From assembly GCA_030684395.1 (NCBI GenBank), contig JAUXTT010000025.1, positions 62,001 through 126,000 on the forward strand: a DNA stretch of 64,000 nt. Reading direction: 5' to 3'. Shown here piece after piece: positions 44,193 to 53,127 of the stretch. The stretch's first letter is position 1, and each line of letters starts with the position of its first letter. The DNA is from Bacteroidota bacterium. Lineage in GTDB: Bacteria > Bacteroidota > Bacteroidia > B-17B0 > Aurantibacillaceae. Below the pieces are notes generated by a model. The model did not search any database, was not told the origin of the DNA, and saw nothing but the letters and a program-made list of their open reading frames with translations. Both the position numbers and the translations under genes were made by a program.

Positions 44193-46643
44193 ATGCTACT
44201 GATAGGAAATTTAAAAAAACACATTTTTTATATTGCTTGCACATTAACATGTGTACTACTTTCCTTCTCCTGTTCCAACAACAAAAAGGAAAATAATGGC
44301 ATTGTAAATAAAGTGATTCCTTCAACTGATATTGATGAGATTCTTAAAGATACCAATCATGTAAATCCTTTGGTAGATAGTTTGAGAATTTCATTTTATA
44401 ACTCAACAGATTCTTCGCGGATTTATATTTTATCAGAATTATCAGAAAACTGGAGAGAATTTGCCTACCCTCTTGCCCAGGAAGTGTTGATTCAAAGTAA
44501 AAAACAAAACAACATTTACGGTGAAGGGCTTGCTTATTGTAAGATGGGGATTTTTTATTACAGAAATGCAATGCTAGATTCTGCAAACTTTTTTTTGGAC
44601 AAAGCTAATCAGCTCGCGCAAAACAACAAACTCGACAAAATAAAAGTAGAAGCACTTGGTTGGAAAGGTGAAGTTTTAAGAAATTCAGGAGATCCGGAAG
44701 CCGGAATTAATTTACAGAATACCGCACTCGATTTAGCACTTAGTATCAACTACCAAAAAGGTGCGGCACTTTGCTACATGTCACAGGGAGAAGCTTATAG
44801 ATACCTCACTAAATATGATAAAGCTATTGAGTGTTACAACAAGTGTATTTTAATGGCTCAACAGGTAAACGATTCTTATAAGATCATTATATGCAATAAT
44901 GGTCTTGGCGATCTGAACCGTGTACAGGGAAACTATGTAAAGTCGTTGGAGTATTTTAACAAATCATTGGAGTTAGCAAAGCAAACCGGGTATAAGAGAC
45001 CTTATGCTTATTGTTTAAAAACCATTGGAGACATCTATAATGCACAAAATGAATTTAAAAAAGCTCTTGAGTATTTTAAGGAAGCAGAAGCTATTGCAAT
45101 TGAGATAGGCGATAAGCAACGGATCTCAAATATTTACAACAGTATGGGACAGATATACCTCAATCTTGACGATAAAACTAAAGCCTTAGAGTACTTTAAT
45201 AAATCACTTAAGATTTCTGAAGAAATAGGAAACACGGCTGAACTTACTGTTTCGCTTGGCCATATAGCAGATATTCATTTTTATAACAAAGACATAAAAG
45301 AAGCGTTGGAATATTATGAAAAGGCTTATGCAATTTCTGTTGAAACTGACGACTTATTTCAACAGTGTGCCTTACTCTTAAGTTACGGATCATGTTATTA
45401 TGAGTTAAAAGATTATTCAAAAGCTAAAAACTACACGCAACAAAGCTTCAACATAGCGAAAGAAACTCATTTGAAGGATTACCTTAAAGAAGGTGCTTTT
45501 TTACTTTATAGAATAAACTCTGTTCAAAACAACTCCAGGGAAGCTTTAGATATGTTATCGTTATATATTGAAACAAAAGACTCGATTGGGAATGAAGAAG
45601 AGGTGAAAAAGTTTGCAGCAGTTGAGTACCAGGCAAAAGAACAAAGTTTAAAAGCAGAGCAAAAAGCCAAAGAAGAAACGTACAAAGCAGAACAAGCGCG
45701 CAAGGAAGAAGAATTAAAACGTCAAAAAACAATTCGTTATGCATTTACAATTGGATTTGTACTTGTACTTGTTTTAGTTGTTGTTGTATATCGGAACCTT
45801 CGTGAAAATAAACGTAAAAACAAGATCATTGTTGAACAGAAAAAGGAAGTAGAGCATGCAAAAGAATTAGTAGAAGAAAAACATAAAGAAATTACCGACA
45901 GTATTAATTATGCAGAAAGAATTCAACGAACTTTTCTTGCAACAAAAGAAATTCTAAATGAGAACCTGCAAGATTACTTTGTTTATTTTCAACCGAAAGA
46001 TGTTGTTTCAGGAGACTTTTACTGGTCGGGTAAACTGCAAGATGGGAATTTTATTTTAGCAACTGCCGATAGCACGGGTCATGGTGTTCCGGGAGCAATT
46101 ATGAGTTTATTGAATATTACCAGCTTAGAAAAAGCAAGTGAACACAACACTGAACCTGCCGAAATTTTAAACCACACACGTAAAACAATTATTGAGCGAT
46201 TAAAAAAAGATGGGAGCATTGATGGCGGAAAAGATGGTATGGATTGTAGTTTGATCAGCTTTGACTTCAAAAATAAAATCATCAAATATGCTACTGCAAA
46301 CAACCCCATTTGGATTGTGCAGGAAAATGGAACAAAGCTCTTAGAACTGGCTCCGGATAAAATGCCGGTTGGAAAACACGATAAGGATTATATCCCTTTT
46401 ACTCAAAACACAGTACAATTACAAAAAGGTGATGTCGTATATACTTTAACTGATGGGTTACCGGATCAGTTTGGTGGCCCCAAAGGAAAAAAATTCATGT
46501 ATAAACAATTAAAAGGATTGTTACTTTCCATATCAATGCTTCCAATGCGGGAACAACAGGAAAGGCTTGAGTTCATTCTTAATACATGGAAAGGAAACCT
46601 TGAACAGGTAGATGATATTACATTGATTGGTATAAGAGTATAG
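44193..46643 (+). CDS. TPR lipoprotein-like sensor with SpoIIE-type phosphatase
   Basis: An 816-residue product from ATG 44193 (a GTG two codons earlier is possible). A signal with lipobox LSFSC puts the first Cys at residue 27. About ten TPR units follow (YNKCILMAQQ, YFNKSLELAKQ, EYYEKAYAIS), then a Lys/Glu/Gln-rich coiled coil and one transmembrane helix near 510-532. The PPM/SpoIIE domain (about 566-816) has SGDFYW, DSTGHGVPGA and TDGLPDQFGG. Layout and domain sequence closely match the gene at 7030-9072. A lipidated N-terminus and an inner-membrane helix together imply both ends tethered, with TPRs in the periplasm. Partner proteins are not adjacent. Confidence 0.86.
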   Translation: MLLIGNLKKHIFYIACTLTCVLLSFSCSNNKKENNGIVNKVIPSTDIDEILKDTNHVNPLVDSLRISFYNSTDSSRIYILSELSENWREFAYPLAQEVLIQSKKQNNIYGEGLAYCKMGIFYYRNAMLDSANFFLDKANQLAQNNKLDKIKVEALGWKGEVLRNSGDPEAGINLQNTALDLALSINYQKGAALCYMSQGEAYRYLTKYDKAIECYNKCILMAQQVNDSYKIIICNNGLGDLNRVQGNYVKSLEYFNKSLELAKQTGYKRPYAYCLKTIGDIYNAQNEFKKALEYFKEAEAIAIEIGDKQRISNIYNSMGQIYLNLDDKTKALEYFNKSLKISEEIGNTAELTVSLGHIADIHFYNKDIKEALEYYEKAYAISVETDDLFQQCALLLSYGSCYYELKDYSKAKNYTQQSFNIAKETHLKDYLKEGAFLLYRINSVQNNSREALDMLSLYIETKDSIGNEEEVKKFAAVEYQAKEQSLKAEQKAKEETYKAEQARKEEELKRQKTIRYAFTIGFVLVLVLVVVVYRNLRENKRKNKIIVEQKKEVEHAKELVEEKHKEITDSINYAERIQRTFLATKEILNENLQDYFVYFQPKDVVSGDFYWSGKLQDGNFILATADSTGHGVPGAIMSLLNITSLEKASEHNTEPAEILNHTRKTIIERLKKDGSIDGGKDGMDCSLISFDFKNKIIKYATANNPIWIVQENGTKLLELAPDKMPVGKHDKDYIPFTQNTVQLQKGDVVYTLTDGLPDQFGGPKGKKFMYKQLKGLLLSISMLPMREQQERLEFILNTWKGNLEQVDDITLIGIRV

Positions 46644-46884
46644 TCATTATTACTTTTAGGCAGTTTCCGGAATGTTAAATTATTTTTCTTCAGATCCAGT
46701 TTAGGTTCCTTTCGCTTTCTTGAAAGTTTTTGATCCCTTAAAGAAGATAATTACCTGCTTCTCTGGATTTTTTTTGTTAAAAACCAGCTCCTTATAGCTT
46801 AAAATTTATTGCAACCTTTTCGATGGAATTACTTAAATTTATCTTCTATTTATAAAATTCTTAATGTGTTTTAAAACATTTGTA

Positions 46885-49518
46885 ATGAAAAAAATTTACT
46901 TCTCACTTCTGGTTCTATTTTCATTTAATCAATTTGCTCAACAGCTCAATAATTGGGATTCTGTTGTTGTAGATGGGTTTGGTGTGAATTTCAGAATTCG
47001 TCAGATGGCTACCTTTAATAATCAATTATACTCCGGATTAGAAAGTCCTACTGCTAGCCCGGCATTCATCTACTCATCCTCCACTGGAAATATGTTTGAT
47101 TGGTCGCAAACAAATTTTGATCTATCTGCAATTGCCGGTGACTCTATTGTTAATCAATTAGTAACAGATCCAAGTACCAATGGCGATCTTTTTGTAGGTG
47201 TTTCCAATTGGCAAAATGGGGTTAGCATTTACAATTACGATGGTGCAACATGGAATTCTTTAAGTGGAGCCACTCCTCCATGGGGAGCGATGTATAACAT
47301 TATTCCAAAAATATTTTTCTATTCAGCCAGTGGTGGAACAGATTCTGTATTCATAGTAATTGGTAATTATGACAACCTGGTTCCTTATCAAATATGGAAA
47401 TCAGCAAAAGATAATTCTTCGTGGTCACAGGTGCTAACATTGCCTACCGGGGTTTATGGAGTATCGGATGCCATTGTTTATAACGACAGTATTTTCTTCA
47501 CAACCTTCAATAGTTTTTCAATGGAGAGTTTTGTTTACAAATGTACCAACGGATCTGACACAGTAAGAACACACGCAAACCCAGGTATCACAGACGTCTC
47601 CAATGAATTCACCGGATTTGGGATTTTTAATAATGAACTATATGTTGGAACATACAATTGGAATGCTGCTAATATGTTCAGGTATTCCTCTGCCAATGGT
47701 TGGGCAACAGTTACTTCTGATGGCTTTGGTAATGGAAGCAGTATGGCCTCAATAAATAAAATTTACTCATTCAGAAAAAAACTTTGGGTTGAATGTACTG
47801 TACAACACGGATCTTTTCCAATGAACAGAACTCATGATCCGAAAAATTCTATTTTGGGCGGGCCAATAAGTACAATTGTATTTCGCTCTGACGACGGAAT
47901 AAATTTCACTCAATCATCTCCTTCCGGGTTTTATGAATATTATAACTATGGTGGAAAATGGCATTTCACTTCTCTGGGAACAGATTTGTATGCCGGCGGG
48001 ATTCTTGATAATGGTTTGGGAAGTCAGATATACAGGCTTACTGTTCCGGAAGCAGGTTATACAGGAAACATTGGTACCACTAATGTTTGTCAGGGTACTG
48101 TAGAAAATTTCACTAATACTTCATCGGGAGCCACTTCCTACAAATGGTATGTAGATGGTTCTTTATACAGCACGCAGCCAAATCCTTCTTTTACTTATTC
48201 CGTAGTTCATACTTATACTTTAGCTTTAGTATCCTTTTCAACCGACCTTACTTTAAAAGATTCTATCAGCTTTATAAAAAATGTACTTCCTGCACCGGCG
48301 ATTACAGGGCTCGGAACAAGTTTAACTATTTGTGAAGGAACAACATTAAACCTTGGAGATTATGTTTACCCTACGAGCGGAACAGCCCCATTTAGCTATA
48401 ACTGGTTCAGCGGATTCAATACCTACACAACGGCTAACCCTTCACACTTCGCCAATATCTCTCAAAACTTTACGATTACAATTGTTGATGCAAATGGTTG
48501 TGCAGGAAGCCCCGGAGCCTTATTGACCAATGTAACTACAAGTACTGATGCCTGGGGGCATATTTCAACTCCAACAATAGATACAGTTGCTTTAGGATCG
48601 GGATTGGTGTACGCATTTAAATATCAGCCTGGATCTGCCGGAGGTGACACCGTTGATATAGCTGGCATTAACGCTTCAGGTGATTACTATTTTTATAGCC
48701 TGGATAGTGGACAATACCTTATTAAAGCAATTCTTGACACTGCTTTTTATCCTCTTTCAGTTCCCACATATTATGGAAATACTTTTCAATGGGATTCGTC
48801 CGTAGTGCTGAACCATAGTTGTTTACTGGAAGACACTGTTACTATACAAGTGCTGGAAGCTTTAACACAAACGGGGCCGGGAGCTATTTCGGGCTACATT
48901 ATTGAAGGTGTAGGATTTGGAACCAACAGGCTTAATGGTGGGATAACTAATCCAAATATTCCTTTTGCCCCGGGCGGTCCATTAAAAGGAGTAGACGTTA
49001 AACTTGGGAAAAATCCGGGAGGTGGAATCCAGGCACGTACTATGTCGGATAGTACAGGTTTCTACGTATTCGACAGCCTCCCTGTTGGCGGGTATAAAAT
49101 CTACGTCGACATTCCAAATTTGCCTATGGATTCAACAAGAGAAATAATTATTGCCGCAAATGATTCAAGTATTCAAAATAATTACTTTGCCGACTCAGCT
49201 ACTATATATGTAAATACTAATATTATTGGTATCTATTCATCAACCATCATTTATGAAAACAAATTCAGTATTTACCCTAATCCTGCAAAAGAGAATTTAT
49301 CTTTAAGCTTCGAATTAAGCGAAGAAACTAAAGTTAGTTTTGAATTAACCAATGCTTTAGGACAATTAGTCATGCGTGAGCCTACCCGTAATTATGAAAA
49401 AGGTTTGAACATACATAGTTTAAACATTGAATCATTAAACCTTAATGGTGGAGTTTATTTTATAAGTATCCTATCAAATAATAAAAAATATACTCAACGA
49501 ATTATTATAATAAATTAA
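46885..49518 (+). CDS. Type IX cargo protein with PKD-like domains
   Basis: An 877-residue protein from ATG 46885; an in-frame ATG 21 bases earlier precedes the signal peptide and is unlikely. A signal peptide covers 1-19 (FNQFAQ). Residues 20-385 form a repetitive beta-rich domain, possibly a propeller. PKD/Ig-like domains (about 391-555) include CQGTVENF. Residues 575-770 form a module shared with the next gene, including FAPGGPLKGVD, LGKNPGGGIQAR and YVDIPNLPMDSTR. The type A sorting domain (791-877) starts FSIYPNPAKENL. It lies 23 bases before the next cargo gene, so both are probably one transcript. Confidence 0.85.
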   Translation: MKKIYFSLLVLFSFNQFAQQLNNWDSVVVDGFGVNFRIRQMATFNNQLYSGLESPTASPAFIYSSSTGNMFDWSQTNFDLSAIAGDSIVNQLVTDPSTNGDLFVGVSNWQNGVSIYNYDGATWNSLSGATPPWGAMYNIIPKIFFYSASGGTDSVFIVIGNYDNLVPYQIWKSAKDNSSWSQVLTLPTGVYGVSDAIVYNDSIFFTTFNSFSMESFVYKCTNGSDTVRTHANPGITDVSNEFTGFGIFNNELYVGTYNWNAANMFRYSSANGWATVTSDGFGNGSSMASINKIYSFRKKLWVECTVQHGSFPMNRTHDPKNSILGGPISTIVFRSDDGINFTQSSPSGFYEYYNYGGKWHFTSLGTDLYAGGILDNGLGSQIYRLTVPEAGYTGNIGTTNVCQGTVENFTNTSSGATSYKWYVDGSLYSTQPNPSFTYSVVHTYTLALVSFSTDLTLKDSISFIKNVLPAPAITGLGTSLTICEGTTLNLGDYVYPTSGTAPFSYNWFSGFNTYTTANPSHFANISQNFTITIVDANGCAGSPGALLTNVTTSTDAWGHISTPTIDTVALGSGLVYAFKYQPGSAGGDTVDIAGINASGDYYFYSLDSGQYLIKAILDTAFYPLSVPTYYGNTFQWDSSVVLNHSCLLEDTVTIQVLEALTQTGPGAISGYIIEGVGFGTNRLNGGITNPNIPFAPGGPLKGVDVKLGKNPGGGIQARTMSDSTGFYVFDSLPVGGYKIYVDIPNLPMDSTREIIIAANDSSIQNNYFADSATIYVNTNIIGIYSSTIIYENKFSIYPNPAKENLSLSFELSEETKVSFELTNALGQLVMREPTRNYEKGLNIHSLNIESLNLNGGVYFISILSNNKKYTQRIIIIN

Positions 49519-49541
49519 ATCAGGAATTTAAATACATCAAA

Positions 49542-52500
49542 ATGAATAAAAAAATAAGTGCACTGATATGTGCAACCACTCTACTTTTTTCTTCCACCAT
49601 TTTAGGTCAGGCACAACCTGTGTTAATGGGAACCTGTTCTGCAGGTGGCTCCAATTCTGCAGGAACCATCTTCTACCTTAATACAGGCTCGTCAACTATC
49701 AACCAAACTACAAGTGCGCCCGGTGGTGTAAATGGTTCTGTACTTAATGGTTCTATCGTAAAAGCTGCCAATGGTAAATTTTATGGAATGACTAGTGCAG
49801 GAGGCGCGAACACCTATGGATGTATTTACGAAGTAGGTTATACCGGACCATACACTGTTAAGTATAGTTTTTTAACAGCTGACGGTATTCAACCTGATGG
49901 TGCACTTTGTCAGGCTAATGATGGTTTGATGTATGGTTTACTGAGACAGGGTGGCGCAAACGGCTACGGCGTGTTATTTAAATATACTCCTGGCTCGGGA
50001 ACCATAACTCCAATGCGTCATTTTAGCGCTCCTGATGGATCTTACCCATCAGGTTCACTTATTCAGGGATCAAACAATAAACTATATGGAATGACCAGCA
50101 GTAGTGGTGCTTATGGTTACGGAACACTTTTTTCATTTGATCCTAGTACAACTACTTATACAGTATTACATGATTTCAACTTAACCCCTGATGGCGGCAC
50201 CCCAACAGGGTCATTATTTGAAGCCGCAAATGGTAAGTTATATGGAATGACAAGTAGCGGTGGTGCAAACAACAACGGAACAATTTTCGAATACAATATT
50301 GGCCTTACACAGTTTACTAAACTACACGATTTTTCGGGGTCAGGAACAGGAGCCAACCCACAAGGCGACTTAATTGAAACAAGTGCCGGTTTATTATATG
50401 GAATGACCATGAACGGAGGAATATATGGTTATGGCTGTATCTTTGAATACAACATAGGTAGCACTGTTACAACTAACAAATTTAATTTTCAAAATGCAAT
50501 TGCCGATGGGGGAACTCCTGAAGGGACCTTACTGAAAGCATCCAATGGTTTGTTGTATGGTGTAACCAGTGCAGGAGGAGCAAACAGCACGGGAACATTA
50601 TTTGAATTTAATCCTGCGGGAAGTGTATACACAAAAAAGATCGACTTCACCGGTGCAGTTGGAGGCGCTAGTCCTATGTTTGTAAAACTTATGGAATATA
50701 TGCCTTTAGATGCTTCTATTAGCTCTAACAGTGTATTATGTAACGGAATGTGTAATGGCTCTGCAACAGTAACACCAAGCGGTGGCACTCCACCCTACAC
50801 ATACAGTTGGGCACCCATTGGCGGAACAGCAGCTACAGCTACAGGTTTATGTGCAGGAACTTATACCTGCGTAATAACTGAAGCGAGTGGTTTTCAGGTT
50901 ACCAAAATCACCTCGGTAACACAACCATCTCTGCTTGTAAATACTACTAATGTAACAAATGCAACTTGTTTTGGATTGGCCAATGGAACAGCAACCATCA
51001 CTCCTTCAGGTGGTACAGGTGGATATACATTTAACTGGTCACCGGGTGGCATGACAAGTGCCATGGTAGCCGGTCTTTCAGCTCCCACAATTTACACAAC
51101 TACTGTTACTGATGCAAACGGTTGTACCAGTAACAATATAGCAAACATCACTCAACCTACTGCTATTACTTCCGGCCTTACAACCAGCTCAGTTACCTGC
51201 AACGGTGGAAATGACGGATTTGCAACTGTGAGCCCTTCGGGTGGAACGCCTTCTTATTCTTATAACTGGGCACCTGTTGGCGGAACATCCGCATCCACAT
51301 CCGGTCTTTCAGCAGGAAATCATACCTGTACAATTACAGATGTAAACGGATGTACACTCAATGAGATAGTAACTATATCACAACCTTCGGCTGTAGGTGT
51401 ATCCCTAATTCCAACTGATCTTACCTGTACCGGAAATATGTCGGGTGCAATAACTGCAACAGGTTCAGGAGGCTTAGGTGGGTATAGTTTTTTATGGTCG
51501 CCGGGAGGAATGGCAACTGCAACCATAACCGGGCTTAACGCAGGTACGTACACCTGCAATATTATGGATGTTAATGGTTGCACCTCTAACTCAAGCACAA
51601 CTTTAATAGAACCTAGTAACATTATTACCTCGCCAACAGGAACAGATCCAACTTGCAATGGAGGTTCAGATGGAACAGCAACAAACAACCCTTCCGGAGG
51701 AACACCACCTTACACATATTCATGGACGCCATCAGGGCAAACAACACAAACGGCTGTTGGTCTTTCCGTAGGTAATCATACTGTTACCATAACAGATGCT
51801 AACGGTTGTGTAGTCAGTGATTTTTCTACTCTTGGAGAACCTGCCTTATTAACTGTTTCAGTTAGCCAAACGATTACAGGTTGTTCAGGAACTTCTTCTA
51901 ATGAAATTACTGCAAATCCTTCAGGAGGAACAGCTCCATACTTTTATGTTTGGAATGATGTCAGTACCGGAGAAAGTTTAATTAATGTTCCTTCCGGACT
52001 TTACTACTGCACAATAGCTGATGTAAACGGTTGCGCTGCAAGCGATACCGTTATTGCAATAGAAAACCCAAGCACAGATGTTAGCGGAGCAATCACGGCA
52101 TCAACGCTTAACACCAACAATGGATTTGTATATGCGTTCAAACAGCAGTTATCTACCAATGGAATTGATACTGTTGCTATAACGCCAATTGTTCCGGGCG
52201 CTCCAAACACATACACCTTCACCGGATTACAAGCTGATAATTATTTTATTAAAGTAGTACCTGATGCTACAACATTCCCAACTGCAGTTCCTACTTATTT
52301 TGGTAATGAGTTTCAGTGGGACTCTTCAACAGTTGTAATACATGGTTGTTCAGTTACTGATAATGCAGATATTAATGTGATTGAATTGAATGGCGGTAGC
52401 GGAACAGGATTTATTTCCGGGTTTGTAATTGAAGGTAACGGGTTCATAGGTTTACGTATCAAAAGTAATGGTGGAAATCCAAACATGCCATTTGCACCGG

Positions 52501-53051
52501 GCGGACCATTAAAAGGAGTTGATATTAAATTAGGGAAAAACCCTGGTGGTGGAATACAGGCCCGCACAACAAGCGACTCTACCGGTTATTACGATTTTAA
52601 AGATATTCCCGACGGAGATTATACAGTTTATGTAGACATTCCGAATTTACCGATGGATTCGACCAGAACAGTTAATATTGCAGGTGCAGATACAAGCATT
52701 CAAAATAATTATTACGCAGATTCATTAATGATCTTTATTGATACAGCTCAATCTATCGGAATTTATTCTTCTGAAAAAGTTTACGAAAATAAATTCAATG
52801 TTTATCCTAACCCCGCAAAAGATCTATTGAATCTGAAATTTAGTATTACAGAAAAAGCTTCTGATGTTGCATTTGAAATATCTGATGCTGCGGGCAAAGT
52901 AGTTTATGCTACAAGAGAAGAGAAATACAAACAGGGAGATCATACCTACACATTGAATACTTCAGCGATAAATCTGAAACCGGGAGTGTATTTTATGAGT
53001 ATTATAAATGATACTAAAAGGTACACGCAACGTTTGGTTGTTGTAGAATAA
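49542..53051 (+). CDS. Type IX cargo protein with GloVer-type and SprB repeats
   Basis: An 1169-residue exported protein. A signal peptide covers 1-22. Residues 70-380 hold tandem repeats of the GloVer kind (ANGKLYGMTSSGGANNNGT and relatives, about 45-70 residues each). Six SprB repeats follow, starting near 389, 463, 543, 620, 692 and 768, each with GGTPPYTYSW- and YTCTITDANGC-like parts. Residues 860-1075 form the module shared with the preceding gene. The type A sorting domain (1082-1169) starts FNVYPNPAKDLL. SprB itself is a gliding adhesin of flavobacteria. An adhesive role for this protein is inference. A strong terminator follows. Confidence 0.88.
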   Translation: MNKKISALICATTLLFSSTILGQAQPVLMGTCSAGGSNSAGTIFYLNTGSSTINQTTSAPGGVNGSVLNGSIVKAANGKFYGMTSAGGANTYGCIYEVGYTGPYTVKYSFLTADGIQPDGALCQANDGLMYGLLRQGGANGYGVLFKYTPGSGTITPMRHFSAPDGSYPSGSLIQGSNNKLYGMTSSSGAYGYGTLFSFDPSTTTYTVLHDFNLTPDGGTPTGSLFEAANGKLYGMTSSGGANNNGTIFEYNIGLTQFTKLHDFSGSGTGANPQGDLIETSAGLLYGMTMNGGIYGYGCIFEYNIGSTVTTNKFNFQNAIADGGTPEGTLLKASNGLLYGVTSAGGANSTGTLFEFNPAGSVYTKKIDFTGAVGGASPMFVKLMEYMPLDASISSNSVLCNGMCNGSATVTPSGGTPPYTYSWAPIGGTAATATGLCAGTYTCVITEASGFQVTKITSVTQPSLLVNTTNVTNATCFGLANGTATITPSGGTGGYTFNWSPGGMTSAMVAGLSAPTIYTTTVTDANGCTSNNIANITQPTAITSGLTTSSVTCNGGNDGFATVSPSGGTPSYSYNWAPVGGTSASTSGLSAGNHTCTITDVNGCTLNEIVTISQPSAVGVSLIPTDLTCTGNMSGAITATGSGGLGGYSFLWSPGGMATATITGLNAGTYTCNIMDVNGCTSNSSTTLIEPSNIITSPTGTDPTCNGGSDGTATNNPSGGTPPYTYSWTPSGQTTQTAVGLSVGNHTVTITDANGCVVSDFSTLGEPALLTVSVSQTITGCSGTSSNEITANPSGGTAPYFYVWNDVSTGESLINVPSGLYYCTIADVNGCAASDTVIAIENPSTDVSGAITASTLNTNNGFVYAFKQQLSTNGIDTVAITPIVPGAPNTYTFTGLQADNYFIKVVPDATTFPTAVPTYFGNEFQWDSSTVVIHGCSVTDNADINVIELNGGSGTGFISGFVIEGNGFIGLRIKSNGGNPNMPFAPGGPLKGVDIKLGKNPGGGIQARTTSDSTGYYDFKDIPDGDYTVYVDIPNLPMDSTRTVNIAGADTSIQNNYYADSLMIFIDTAQSIGIYSSEKVYENKFNVYPNPAKDLLNLKFSITEKASDVAFEISDAAGKVVYATREEKYKQGDHTYTLNTSAINLKPGVYFMSIINDTKRYTQRLVVVE

Positions 53052-53065
53052 TTATCCATTAATAG

Positions 53066-53100
53066 AAAGCCCGACCTGATTTGTATTTTGGTCGGGCTTT
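53066..53100 (+). terminator. Terminator after the paired cargo genes
   Basis: AAAGCCCGACC and GGTCGGGCTTT form a perfect 11-bp stem with a 13-base loop and T-rich tail. A possible comEC promoter (TTG near 53081 and TATTTTTA at 53103) overlaps it. Confidence 0.88.
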
Positions 53101-53127
53101 TGTATTTTTACAATAACCAAATACATA

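Noticed and set aside
49700-51900. Possible CRISPR or DNA tandem repeat array
   Set aside because: The periodicity is protein-level repetition (GloVer and SprB repeats) with diverged DNA and no constant repeat-spacer pattern.
50156-52567. Several minus-strand open frames of 64-122 codons inside the cargo gene at 49542-53051
   Set aside because: They are rich in Pro, Val and Thr and lie opposite repetitive SprB coding sequence; they have no start context or family match and are shadows of the repeats.
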